Of a stretch of DNA of 64,000 nucleotides, positions 11,881-23,519 are shown in pieces. Position 1 is the stretch's first letter; every line of letters begins with the position of its first letter. A model generated the notes under the pieces. The model had not been told where the DNA came from. It saw nothing but the letters and a program-made list of their open reading frames with translations, and did no database searches. The DNA comes from Zingiber officinale (taxonomy: Eukaryota > Streptophyta > Magnoliopsida > Zingiberales > Zingiberaceae), in contig NC_056001.1 of the NCBI RefSeq assembly GCF_018446385.1, positions 110,090,436-110,154,435 of the forward strand, read 5' to 3'. The position numbers and the translations under genes are program-made.

Positions 11881-12236
11881 AATCTAAAATCAAATTCAAA
11901 ATTCGAAATTAAAAATTAAAAATATAAAATCAAATTCAAAATTCAAAATTCGAAATTAAATTAAAAATCTAAAATCAAATTCAAAATTCAAAATTCAAAA
12001 TTCGAAATTAAATTAAAAATAAAAAATCTAAAATCAAATTCAAAATTCGAAATTAAATTAAAAATCTAAAATCAAATTCAAAATTCAAAATTCAAAATTC
12101 GAAATTCGAAATTAAATTAAAAATAAAAAATCTAAAATCAAATTCAAAATTCAAAATTCGAAATTAAATTAAAAATCTAAAATCAAATTCAAAATTCAAA
12201 ATTTGAAATTTAAAATTAAACAAATCAAAATTATAA
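11850..12236 (+). repeat. A/T-rich tandem array 1 inside the copia element
   Basis: Repeats of modules such as AAATTCAAAATTCGAAATTA and TTAAAAATCTAAAATC, about 40-60 bp per higher-order unit, begin in the last codons of gag and continue past its stop. They look like amplification of the gag tail. The array is non-coding. Confidence 0.85.
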
Positions 12237-12789
12237 ATGAAAAATAGAAGGAGGGTCCAAACTAGCTGGCACCTCCAACTGAACTACCCGACAGAGTAAC
12301 TGAACCTAATTTACCCGGAATGGGTAAAACAAGAATGGATTACCCGGCAGGGTAGTTAAGGTTAGATTAAAACGGGATAAGTTTAACTTGAACCACAGTA
12401 CTGGTGAAGTTTTTGGATGATAGTACGTTAGGGAAACTTGGGCATCGCATGTCTAGGAAGATATGGCTTCGACCTGGTGCATTTGGCCAAGTGGAACTAA
12501 ACGAAGCTATCCTTAAATGGATCCTAACTAGTTAGACCAAGTTTTAGTATTAAGTTCAATGGGTAGGACTATTTGGAAAACCTTGAAGGCATGGTTACTT
12601 TAATGAGCTCCTTGTGACTCACCATAGCCCAGAAGTTTATCCAAAGAATGCTTACTTGTTGAATCCAAAGCTAAACCTGAATCTAACACAAGACTAAACA
12701 AAAGCCTTAAATTGAACATCAATTCATCTCACAAAAATTATAGGATTCCCTGATTGAGAAATTAGATCGGGTGAGATGACTAAGTAATT
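12237..12789 (+). other. Unique non-coding spacer between the two copia arrays
   Basis: Non-repetitive sequence with no open frame. It includes short repeats of a TACCCGGCAGGGTA type (about 12285-12355). I see no protein similarity. Confidence 0.6.
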
Positions 12790-14185
12790 AAAATCAAACC
12801 AAAAACTTAAATTTCAAATTTTAAAAAAAAAAAAAAAACTTAAACTTCAAAATTATTTTAAAAAAAAACTTAAATTTCAAAATTATTTTAAACTTAAATT
12901 TAAAAATTATTTTAAAAACTTAAATTTCAAAATTATTTTTAAAAAAAAACTTAAATTTCAGAATTATTTTAAAACTTAAATTTCAAAATTATTTTAAAAA
13001 AAAAACTTAAATTTCAAAATTATTTTAAACTTAAATTTCAAAATTATTTTAAAACTTAAATTTCAAAATTATTTTAAACTTAAATTTCAAAATTATTTTA
13101 AAACTTAAATTTCAAAATTATTTTAAAAACTTAAATTTCAAAATTATTTTTAAAACTTAAATTTCAAAATTATTTTAAAAACTTAAAATTCAAAATTATT
13201 TTAAAACTTAAATTTCAAAATTATTTTAAAAACTTAAATTTCAAAATTATTTTAAAAACTTAAATTTCAAAATTATTTTAAAACTTAAATTTCAAAATTA
13301 TTTTAAAAACTTAAATTTCAAAATTATTTTTTAAAAACTTAAATTTCAAAATTATTTTAAAAAACTTAAATTTCAAAATTATTTTAAAAACTTAAATTTC
13401 AAAATTATTTTAAAAACTTAAATTTCAAAATTATTTTAAAAACTTAAATTTCAAAATTATTTTAAAAACTTAAATTTCAAAATTATTTTAAAAAACTTAA
13501 ATTTCAAAATTATTTTTAAAAAAAAAAAACTTAAATTTCAAAATTATTTTAAAAACTTAAATTTCAAAATTATTTTAAAAGCTTAAATTTCAAAATTATT
13601 TTAAAAACTTAAATTTCAAAATTATTTTAAACTTAAAATTCAAAATTATTTTAAAAACTTAAATTTCAAAATGATTTTAAAAAAAACTTAAATTTCAAAA
13701 TGATTTTAAAAAAAACTTAAATTTCAAAATTATTTTTAAAAAAAAAAAAACTTAAATTTCAAAATTATTTTAAAAACCTAAATTTCAAAATTATTTTAAA
13801 AACTTAAATTTCAAAATTATTTTAAACTTAAATTTCAAAATTATTTTAAAAACTTAAATTTCAAAATTATTTTAAAAAAACTTAAATTTCAAAATTATTT
13901 TAAAAAAAAAAAAACTTAAATTTCAAAATTATTTTAAAAACTTAAATTTCAAAATTATTTTAAAAACTTAAATTTCAAAATTATTTTAAAAACTTAAATT
14001 TTAAAATTATTTTAAAAAACTTAAATTTCAAAATTAAAAACTTAAATTTCAAAATTATTTTAAAAAACTTAAATTTCAAAATTATTTTAAACTTAAATTT
14101 CAAAATTATTTTAAAAACTTAAATTTTAAAATTATTTTAAAAACTTAAATTATTTTAAACTTAAATTTCAAAATTATTTTTATCT
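12790..14185 (+). repeat. A/T-rich tandem array 2, about 26-bp unit, around 50 copies
   Basis: The unit is AACTTAAATTTCAAAATTAT plus a short TTTTAAA run. It is repeated almost without interruption for 1.4 kb. Variation is mainly in the length of the A run between units (TTTTAAACTT to TTTTAAAAAAAAAAACTT), with few substitutions. This suggests recent expansion by slippage or unequal exchange. It lies just before the protease and would separate gag from pol by 2.4 kb of non-coding DNA. Confidence 0.95.
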
Positions 14186-14297
14186 TGAATACAATAGAAT
14201 CGAAAATTTAAGGAGACAATAAACATAGTGTCTGCTTCAATCACGCTATCTTTAATCCATTAAAAAGAAACCAATTCAACTACTTCATGTGTAGGAA

Positions 14298-17200
14298 TTG
14301 GATCAATGGATGTTGGATAGTGGATGCTCCAGACATATGACTGGAGACAAGTTGAAATTTACCAAACTCAAGTACAAGAGTCTAGGATCAGTTACATTCG
14401 GCAACAACGATAAACTTAAAGTAATCGGAAAAGGTAATATTGAACTTAGTTCCGATTTCGTTATTCGAAATGTTTTATTGGTTGACAATTTTAACTTTAA
14501 TTTACTAAGTATAAGTCAATTGTGTGACAGCGGATATCTAGTTAATTTCGATAAATCTGGATGTCTAGTTAAAAATATTGAAAATCCAGAAATTAAACTT
14601 AAGGGACTTAGGAAAAATAGCATCTACACAATTAATTTATCAATATCCTCTATAAAGTGTCTCCTGACACAACAAGAGGAAACCCAACTGTGGCACAGAA
14701 GGCTGGGTCACACACACACAAGACTTATTTCAAGAATGAGTCAAAATGGTCTAGTTAGAGGTTTGCCCAAATTAAAAATTCAATCTGTGATGCATGTCAA
14801 AAAGGAAAACAAACCAAGTCAACCCATAAGTCAACTAACCTAGAAAGATCCAACACCATACTTGAGCTCCTTCACCTTGATCTATTTGATTCACATGGAG
14901 CCAAATCACTAAACAAGAACCAATATTGCTTAGTAATAATTGATGACTACTCCAGGTACACTTGGGTAAAATTTCTAAAAACAAAAGATGAAACCTATGA
15001 AATATTTAGTAATTTTTGCAACTTAACGGAAAATGAAAAAGATACTAAAATTAAAAGAATAAGAAGTGATCACGGAGGGGAATTTGAAAATCATAAGTTC
15101 ACCCAATTTTGTAAAATAAATGGATACCAACATGATTTTTCATGTCCTAGAACCCCCCAACAAAATGGACTAGTAGAACGTAAAAATAGAACACTACAAG
15201 AAGCCGCTAGGACAATGTTAAACGAATATGAGTTAAGTCACCAATTTTGGGCTGAAGCAATAAATACGGCAAATTATATTCAAAACAGAATTTTAATAAA
15301 CAAATATCACAACAAAACACCGTATGAACTCTACTATCATAAGATTCCCAATCTAAATTATTTAAAAGTATTTGGTTGTAAAGTTCACATTTTAAATACT
15401 AAAGATTACTTAGGAAAATTTACACCCAAATCTAATCAAGGAATATTCTTAGGATACTCCTCTACCAGTAGAGCCTTTAGAGTATATAATCAAAATACAT
15501 TGAAAGTTGAAGAAACAACTAATGTAATATTTGATGAAGAAAACAACTTACCTAATATAAATGCAAATATTAAGACTAATCCAAGAGATGTAAATGATGA
15601 TGAAATCCAAACTAATCTTAATGAGTCTGAAGAACCAGTTTCTGACTCACAAATAAGACTAACTAGAATAAGCACCTCTCACCCACCTGACCAAATTTTG
15701 GGTGACCCAAACCTAGGAGTCAGAACTAGATCGTCCTATAGAAACCTTAGTCAGATTGCTCTAATTTCTAAAATTGAACCTAAAACTATAGAAGAAGCCC
15801 TGCCTGATCCAGACTGGATCATTGCAATGCAGGAAGAATTAGCCCAATTTGAGAGAAACCAAGTCTGGGACCTTGTACCTAAACCCATAGACAAATCAAT
15901 AATAGATACTAAATGGGTTTTTAGGAATAAGTTAGATGATCACGGTGATATAGTAAGAAACAAGGCAAGGTTAGTAGCCAAAGGGTTTAGTCAAGTCGAA
16001 GGCCTAGACTATGATGAAACCTATGCTCCAGTAGCTAGACTCGAGTCCATTAGGATGTTATTAGCCTATGCAGCCAATAAAGGATTCAAATTGTACCAAA
16101 TGGACGTTAAGTCAGCCTTTTTAAATGGTTTTATCAAGGAAGAAGTCTACGTAAGCCAACCTCCAGGGTTTGAAGACATAGACTACCCTAATCACGTTTT
16201 TAAATTAAAAAAGACACTATATGGACTAAAACAAGCCCCTAGAGCATGGTATGAAAGACTATCTAATTACTTAATATCCAAAGAATTTAACCAAGGACAA
16301 ATTGATCCTACTTTGTTCGTAAAAACTATAGGAAAAGACATCTTTATAGCCCAAATCTATGTTGATGACATAATTTTTGGCTCAACTAACTCAAAATTTC
16401 TAAAAGAATTTATTAAGTTAATGGAAAGTGAATTTGAAATGAGCATGGTTGGGGAACTCAACTTTTTCTTAGGCTTACAAATAAAACAAACCAAAGATGG
16501 AATCTACATTTATCAAACTAAGTATGCTAAGGAGTTAATCAAAAAATTCAGCATGGAAAACTCAAAAATTATAAATACTCCAATGGCAACCAACATAAAC
16601 ATTGACTCTGACCCTGAAGGAAAACCTGTAGACCCAAAATACTATAGGAGTGCCATAGGGAGTTTACTTTATCTAACTGCAAGTCGACCTGACATACTGT
16701 TTGCAGTAGGTATGTGTGCAAGATACCAATCCTGTGCAAAAGAGTCACACCTAACATATGTTAAAAGAATACTGAGGTATATTAAAGGCACTCTAAATGT
16801 AGGACTTTGGTATCCAAGAACTTGCACTTTTGACCTTTATGACTATTATGATTCAGACTATGCCGGGTGCAAGCTAGACAGAAAAAGTACAAGTGGTGGC
16901 TGCCAGATTCTAGGTCAGTGCCTAGTAAGTTGGTCAAGCAGAAAGCAACATTGTGTTGCTCTATCCACTACAGAAGCTGAATACATAGCTCTAGGAGAAT
17001 GTGCATCTCAATTGTTATGGATGATGCATACTCTAAAAGACTATCAACTAGACTATAAAAATACTAAAATCTTTATTGATAATATCAGCTCAATTAATCT
17101 GACCAAAAATCCTATACACCACTCTAGGACCAAACACATAGAGGTAAAACACCACTTTGTAAGGGATCATGTAGCTAAAGGTGAAATTGCACTCAACCAC

Positions 17201-17302
17201 GTTAAGTCCAAATCAAACCTAGCTGACATTTTTACAAAACCCTTACCTGAACTTGAGTTCAGTGGACTTAGAAGGCAAATAGGAATGTGTTGGGTAGAAT
17301 AG
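14298..17302 (+). pseudogene. copia pol: protease, integrase, reverse transcriptase, RNase H (one frameshift)
   Basis: The aspartic protease motif is DSGCSRHMTG at the start. A GAG-pre-integrase block LWHRRLGHTHTRL lies near 14690. The integrase core DDE is visible as [15 protein letters not shown] and [12 protein letters not shown] begins near 15825 (WIIAMQEEL), with [21 protein letters not shown] and the catalytic YVDD at about 16360-16371. RNase H follows with [26 protein letters not shown] and [16 protein letters not shown] shift of one reading frame at about 14785 separates protease/pre-integrase from integrase; after it the frame is open to the TAG at 17300-17302. The catalytic residues of IN, RT and RNase H all look intact, so decay is slight. 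Confidence 0.93.
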
Positions 17303-18163
17303 ATATCTTACGATTATTATTTTGTTTTCAAATTCTAGGAAAAACAGTCTTCAAAACTCCAGTTTTACTAGACTTTCAAAAGTTGGGTTTAGTCTAGGAT
17401 TTCCCCCTAGATATCATGTTCCCCTAGAATTAAGCCAGAGCATCTCACAAAACACCTAGGTTTACCTTGATTGTGATTGAAAAACATAGAATGGCGTGAG
17501 ATGCATAGGGTATAGCCTGGACTCAAGAATGCTTATATCTGTGTATCAATATGAGTCTGGGCGTTAAATATGCAATAAACATTAATCAAGTTAAAGTTCT
17601 CCAACTCTAGTCAAGTCTATCTGGACCTAAATAACTTAACTTGACTAACCTAGTAAAAGCTATTGTCCTATAGACAATCAGCAAGTAACTAAAGGTTAGA
17701 CAGTTGGCAAAAGATACTCAATTTCTTTTTCAAGAATGTTTTGTTCTCTATGGCTCTGATACCTAATATATAAACATGACTTGTGCTTGGACTTAAGGAC
17801 CAACTGAACTTAAATGAATAATCTGGTCCTAAAAACTTAAATTCCAATTGACCTTAACTTCCAAACTCTGTTGAATATTGCTAACTTTAAAACATGTACA
17901 ACTCTTTATACATTGCCCATTTTTTGAGTTATGGCAAAGGGGGAGAGTAACAAAAATGTAAACATAAAACTCAAGTTAAAAATTAAGGGGGAGCAAAAGT
18001 TAAGGGGGAGCCAAAGTTAAGGGGGAGTATATAGGGCAAAATTTACTTTAGTTACCTTGTTCTGCTATACTTAGCAAATTTTGCCTGTGTGTTTAAAATG
18101 ACTATCTACTCGCTTGTTTACTTAACTTCGAATTTGTGTTGCCATAATCAAAAAGGGGGAGAT
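17303..18163 (+). other. copia 3' non-coding region with multiple polypurine tracts
   Basis: There is no open frame. Polypurine-type motifs GGGGGAGAGTAA, TAAGGGGGAGCAAA, TAAGGGGGAGCCAA and TAAGGGGGAGTA lie at about 17939-18030. The final tract AAAAAGGGGGAGAT at 18150-18163 directly abuts the 3' LTR and is the expected plus-strand primer. Multiple such tracts are a known Sirevirus trait. Confidence 0.85.
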
Positions 18164-19355
18164 TGTTGGTGCGGGAAGCATCCGACGATCGAACTCGTGT
18201 TTTGATAACGGCAAAGAATTCAAAGTTAAAATGTTTTTTAGTCTAACAAGTCTACTTGAGGATTTCAGGAAAGTCCTACCTGCGGTTAGGCAAAGGGAAA
18301 ACCCTAGGGGGCGGTAACCCTAGGTCATAGGGGGTGGTAACCCTATGCGTAAAGTCTTGGCAGGTTGATGGCTTCAGGCAAAAGTCCTAGGGGGTGGTAA
18401 CCCTAGGTGAAAAATCCTGGTGTCGCGAACCAGGTGAAAGACTGGACTAGCCGGGGAAGCGGATGTCCAGCAGAAAGTCCGGAAGCATCGAGTGCTGAGC
18501 AAAAGTCCAGTCGATCTAGAGGATCGACTGGCAACAGGTAAATCTCTTGAGTGGAGTAGGTGAGGACGCGTTCCCCGCAGAGGGAACAGTAGGGGTCGGG
18601 TCGACCTAGGGTTTCCGGAAGGAAACCCAAAGTCAGACTCGGACAGTCCGAAGACTGTCAATTCTTACTTACTGTGTTTTATCAGATTCTAACATTGTCT
18701 TGCAGGGTATTTTGCTCGGACTAACCTTTGTTTGCAGGTGAGGAACCTGCTGGAAAAAGGTTGTCCGGGCGCCCGGGATGGATCCGGGCGCCCGGAGGTC
18801 CGAGCGCCCGGAACAGGTCCGGGTGCCCGGGACCAAATTCTATCCCCTGCGCGACTTCGCCACGTGGAGCATCCTGGTTGGTTGGCCACGTCACACTCCA
18901 GGCGCCCGGAAGGGATCCAGGCGCCCGGAATCGCATATAAAAGGAGGGTTGAGGTGCAGCTTCAAAATACAACGAATTCTAAGTGATCTTTCATCAACAC
19001 GCTGCTCTAAAAGACGCTCCGAAGTGCTACTACAAGTGCCCGACGACCCGAAGCTTCAGAATTAACATTTCTTGTTGTCGGTATAATTTTTGATAGCTTT
19101 TATTTGTACTCATAATTGTAATCTTTTAACGAGCTTATAGTTGTTGCCCACCGGAAGCGATCAAGGATCGCGGGCCTTCGAGTAGGAGTCGACTTAGGCT
19201 CCGAACGAAGTAAAATCGACCTGTCTCTTTGTGTTGTCTCCTTATTTTATTTCCGCTTATTCCGCTGCACGTTTTAACTCCGATAGTTTTCCGATAATCG
19301 AACAAAATAGCCACGAGCGCTATTCACCCCCCCTCTAGCGCTTCTCGATCCAACA
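18164..19355 (+). repeat. 3' LTR of the copia element
   Basis: 1,192 bp. It is 48 bp longer than the 5' LTR because of 35-bp and 19-bp insertions in the palindrome block (18777-18930), partly offset by a shorter C run (7 versus 13). It contains six GGCGCCCGG-type palindromes against three in the 5' LTR. TATAAAA lies at 18936-18942. The ends are TGTTGG and CCAACA. Confidence 0.95.
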
Positions 19356-20390
19356 ACATCATCATCGGCCGACCACCGAACCGCCCTCTCCTCGGCGCCA
19401 TTCACTAGACACCCTTTCTCTCACGATCTCATATGATCGCCAGTCATGCCACCCTTGCTCGGTTGCCTCATTTCACGTCGGGAGCTGATGGATCGCCGCC
19501 TTACCTAGTGACCGGTCACCATGGCTGATGTCGTCGTTCCCTCGAGGGACCAGTCCTGCAGTCGACAAAACTGGTAATGCCATACCGGTAGATGGCGCGC
19601 ACAGATCCAGTGTTCTTCCCTTCTCTTGATCCAGTGTTACGCCACCCCGATTAGCCCGATCTGTAGTTGTCAGTTTTTCTCCCGATTCTCTCGCGCCAAG
19701 TAGCACCAACGGTGTGCCCTAGTTCATGCCCTAAGCCAACCGAGTTGCTATCATCGCTTCTTCTTTCTCTCAATCTCCCCCCCCCCCCCCCCCAATGAGA
19801 TCTCGTCCTAGTGCGTCAATGACCCTTGGCATTGCGCATTGTTGCCATCATGACCAGCGATGGACCTCAACCCTTACGTGAAGTTTCTGGCAAACATATG
19901 TTCCGGTAATCTGACCAGAAGATGAGGGTTGTTTAGGGGTAAGTGGTTAGTTTGAAGGTTATATATTAATATTTTGGTCTTGTGCTCAATTGAAGTTGTA
20001 CTGATTGTGAATTGGGCATTGGGTTCATGCTAGGTGCTGATTTTGGGGCATTTGATTGGTTGGACAGCAACTCCATCTTGCTCTGGTCGCTGTTTCTGGC
20101 TACAACCTCCTCGGGCAACGGGTCAAGTGGTTGTGCTATGGACTAGGGGCATATTTGATATTTAAATTTTAGTTAAACAGTGACCTCGTAATATAATCGA
20201 ATTACATGATGTTAACCTTATAATTCAGATTACAAAACTTTATTACCTTTTGTAATCCATATTACATTACATTACAGCTTTCAAACTATACCAAACAAAG
20301 TAATCAATATTGTAATGTAATCTTGATTACATTACAAGGCAGATTACCTCCTACCAAACGTAACCTAAAAAGGTAAGTACATTAAAAAGC
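19356..20390 (+). other. Non-coding continuation of the sequence split by the copia insertion
   Basis: The sequence is C-rich to about 19800 (with a long C run at 19778-19793), then A/T-rich. The C-rich style continues that before 8812, so this is probably the same LTR-derived DNA of gypsy element A. At 20160-20370 are repeated TTACATTACA/TGTAATCAA motifs in both orientations ending near CTACCAAACGTAACC, which resembles a small MITE; I cannot define its ends. No gene is seen. Confidence 0.4.
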
Positions 20391-21330
20391 TTATTTTCTA
20401 TATTAGAACTTCATGCGAGTAGAGACAATCCGACTTCTACTACATCTCGAAAGATCTAAAGGTAAGTACATTAGAAAGCTTATTTTCTAAATTAGAACTT
20501 CATGAATCTATATGTGTAGGACTAAGAAAGGAGTCAAGTCAGAACATCGCCCAAAAAGAAAAAAGGGTCGAACCAGATTCTAACACATCTCTCGATGAAG
20601 ATGAAAAAGCTTACCTGGTAAGAAAATTCTCAAAGTTCTTTAAAACTAATAAATTTAACAAGTTTCAGACTAAGAGCTTCTATGGAATAAAAGAAAAGTA
20701 CGATGCTACAACTGTGATGAAGATGGACATATAAAAGAGAGCTGTCTGAAATTAAAAGTCAAAGACAAAGTGTCAAGAAAGTCCAAACAAAAAAACTTTA
20801 AAGCAACATGGAACGAGTCATCATTAGAAGAGTCTGTACTGAAGGAATATGTCTGACTAGCACTAATGGTGAGTCACTAAGAAGAGAACATCAATGAAGG
20901 GGGATCTACTTCAAAGGAAAGCAGCGATGAAAAGGGAGAGTTAAACTTCGAGATTGACATGGTAAGTGAGGTATATTTTCTTCCTCCTAACCAACTTTAT
21001 AAAGGTATAAAATTAATTTCTAAATCTTTATGTAAGCTTAAAACTAAGAGTATCAAATTGAGAAAGGAAAACATGAATTTGAAAACTATCTTAGTTAAAG
21101 CATTTCCATTAGAAGAAATTGATAAAATTAAAAATAAAAATGCAAAATTAAAAGAACATATAGAATGTCTTAAAAATTCTACATGCTCACATTCTGCAAT
21201 TCAAAAATTCAAAAATTATAGTGGACTTAATTGGTATTTTAGAAACCATAGAAGTCAAATTGCATAGATAGGAAATATATCCCATAAAATTTTTTGATAA
21301 ATCCAGTAGGTAGGAACTTATTTTGGGTTC
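20391..21330 (+). pseudogene. gag remnant of a second Sirevirus-like copia element
   Basis: Broken frames read as Sirevirus gag. LESLFSKLELHES lies near 20468, an acidic segment with KAYLVRKFSKFFK near 20610, and a zinc knuckle CYNCDEDGHIKESC (CX2CX4HX4C) at 20704-20745. A lysine-rich coiled coil, encoded in the 102-codon frame at 20959-21267, follows; it ends with SGLNWYFRNHRSQIA, the position of the YWVPK block in the complete copy. A frame change separates the first part from the zinc knuckle. A short duplication (GTAAGTACATTA..TTAGAACTTCATG) occurs at about 20373-20415 and 20462-20504. Protease, integrase and RT are absent, so pol has been lost. Confidence 0.75.
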
Positions 21331-22313
21331 CTAAAATCATACTTAGTCTAAATTAAATTAATTTTTATGCATGCTTTAAATTTAATATGCTTTAATTTTT
21401 TTTAACTTTGTTGATCAAATTAATTATTTTACATGCTTTATAATATTGTTTTTTTATAAAGAAAGACATTATCTTCTCATAGAAATATTTTTAAAATTTT
21501 CTGTTCAATATAATTATTTTTAAAAATTTTCTTTCAAAAAATGAGTTTTAACGATTAAAAATGTTTAGAAAATGGATTTTTTTAAAAAATATTTTTTTTG
21601 TGATCATAAGATATGTTTTTTATTAGAGTAAAATTTTTCAGAATTTTTTTATAATTATTTAATTTTTTTAAAATTTTTATTGAAATATGTAATTCAAATT
21701 TAAAACTTTTTTAGAAATTAATTTTGAAAAACTTGATTTTTTTTAGCTAATTATTGTTATAATTTAAATGTTTAGAAAAATCAACTAGAATTTTATAATT
21801 TGAAAACTATTTTTAATATTTTATTTTAAAAAATAACTTTATACACTTAAAATATTTATTACAACTAAAATAAAAATATTTTGTATATAGAAATTTTTAT
21901 AATACTTTGATAAATCATGTTTGTTATTAAAAAAAATATTAGGATTTTTTAAGAAATTAATATATTTTTTAAATTATTTTTCCAAAATGATTGGATTAAT
22001 TGATTAGAAAATTCTTTATTTAAAAATTAATTTTGATAAAAAGGTAGATTATTGAATATTTTGTTTCACACACTTAGAAAAATTTTTAGATGTTTTTTTC
22101 TCTAATTACCCCAATTTTTTGATGTGATCAAACGGGGAGAGTAATAGTTATTCAATTTAGGGGGAGTAATTATAGCGAATATTAGTTGCCTTTTTTGTAC
22201 CTAAATGTAATATTCAAGTTATAACTAATTTATAATTTTTTTTTCTTTATAATTAGTTTGTTTATTTAACCCTAACTTTAACTTGGGTTGATGCATATTA
22301 AAAAGGAGTAAAT
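21331..22313 (+). other. A/T-rich internal remnant and polypurine region of copia element 2
   Basis: There is no open frame. The stretch is very A/T-rich to about 22110. Degenerate polypurine motifs GGGGAGAGTAATAG (about 22135) and TTAGGGGGAGTAAT (about 22158) follow, then AAAAAGGAGTAAAT directly before the LTR at 22314. Confidence 0.65.
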
Positions 22314-23292
22314 TGTAAGTATCCCGAGTTGATATTGATATGATTAACTAAGTTTAGTTGAGTCTCGTCTGTCTTTGATGTCTTGTGTCTAAGTGTATAG
22401 GAGATTAGGAACACATGAAGTCAAGCAAAAATAAAACAAATGAGAAGGATGACACTGAAGTAAGTCGACAAGCTCGGTGAATCCGAGAGACGAAAAGCTG
22501 TGGAAGAGTACACTAGTGAAGCAACAAGTACGTGCGGGGCGGTTCGAGGGACGAGAAGCCAGGGAGAAAGTACGCTTGAGGAGAAGATCAGAGTTGAGTT
22601 CGGGTGAGCTCAATTCTGGACAACTGGAGCATCACCCAAGTGAGCAAGATTGAAAAAGATCAACTTAAAGGTTGATATTGAAGACTCGAGGCACCTCACT
22701 TGTATGTAGGTGCCTCGGAGCTAAGGAAGGCGCCTTAAGAGTGTCTAAGGTGCCTCGGACAAAAAGGTGAGAAGGCGCCTCGAGCAAGCTTGAAGGTGCC
22801 TCAAGCAAATGCTCAGAGGTGCCTCCAATGACATGGAAGGCGCCTCCAACCAGTCAGTAGCCGTTAGGCTACTGTTGAGAAGAGGATAAAAGTTTATCCT
22901 CTTGGAGGCGCCCTGGATCCCCTTTGAGGCGCCTTGGATCCCCTTAGAGGCACCTCCAAGAAATGGTAACTTTTTCCAAGAGGCTATAAAAAGACCTTAG
23001 AGCTAAGAATTATTCAACAATCTTTGTATTCAATTTCCTAGCTATTTCTGTGCTTTTAAAGTGTGTAAGAGGTTTGTTTGCCTTCAACGAAGGAGATCTT
23101 TAGTGAGCTTTTAATTATTTTGGATTAGAAACCTCCTCGGTTGCAAACTAAGTAAAATTTCTGAGCCTCTTTATTTTATGCATTTTCTTTTGATTGCTTA
23201 ATTAATATTGTGTAGTTGAAAAAGAAAGAGAATTCTAATTCTTTTTTTTAGAGCTATTCATCCTTCTCTAGTCCGGTTTACGCGGATCTACA
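22314..23292 (+). repeat. 3' LTR of copia element 2
   Basis: The LTR runs from TGTAAGTATCC to GGATCTACA, about 979 bp. TATAAAAA is at 22985-22991. At 22690-22960 there are repeated AGGCGCCT/GAGGTGCCTC palindromes just upstream of that TATA box, parallel to the GGCGCCCGG block of the complete element. The segment near the end (CTATTCATCC, TCTCTAGTCCGG) resembles the Sirevirus LTR end. No 5' LTR or target duplication could be identified. Confidence 0.75.
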
Positions 23293-23519
23293 GAAGGTTG
23301 CCTTTCAAATATTGAAAAAGACCCATACCACACTTGTCAACCTAAATAAGCATGTGATAGAGGCTAATGCAGCTCTAAAAGATGTCATCGATTTGTTAGA
23401 AAGGTCTTATGATTATTTTGTTGATCTTCCTTTTGCTTTATGTTATAACAACTATTTTCCTTCTTTTGCATGTCTCATAACTTTTACTTTTAATGTTGAA
23501 CGGTGAGTTGATCTATATT
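23293..23519. other. Spacer without a recognised gene
   Basis: A 64-codon open frame (23312-23506) has no known motif. I see nothing else here. Confidence 0.4.

Larger units (their letters stand above)
8812..19355 (+). mobile_element. Complete Ty1/copia (Sirevirus-like) retrotransposon, target duplication ACATC
   Basis: The element is 10,544 bp. It has a 5' LTR (8812-9955), PBS, gag, protease-integrase-RT-RNase H pol, polypurine tract and 3' LTR (18164-19355), all in the plus direction. Both sides carry the exact 5-bp duplication ACATC (8807-8811 and 19356-19360). I counted 11 substitutions over about 1,130 aligned LTR bases, near 1%, so insertion is recent. Integrase before RT is the copia order. 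The long gag with an acidic and coiled-coil C-terminus and the repeated polypurine tracts fit the Sirevirus (SIRE/Maximus) group. Two in-frame stops in gag and one frameshift in pol mean this copy cannot make its own proteins. Confidence 0.95.

Noticed and set aside
12790..14185. CRISPR-like array
   Set aside because: Units are contiguous without unique spacers, and the context is a plant retrotransposon.
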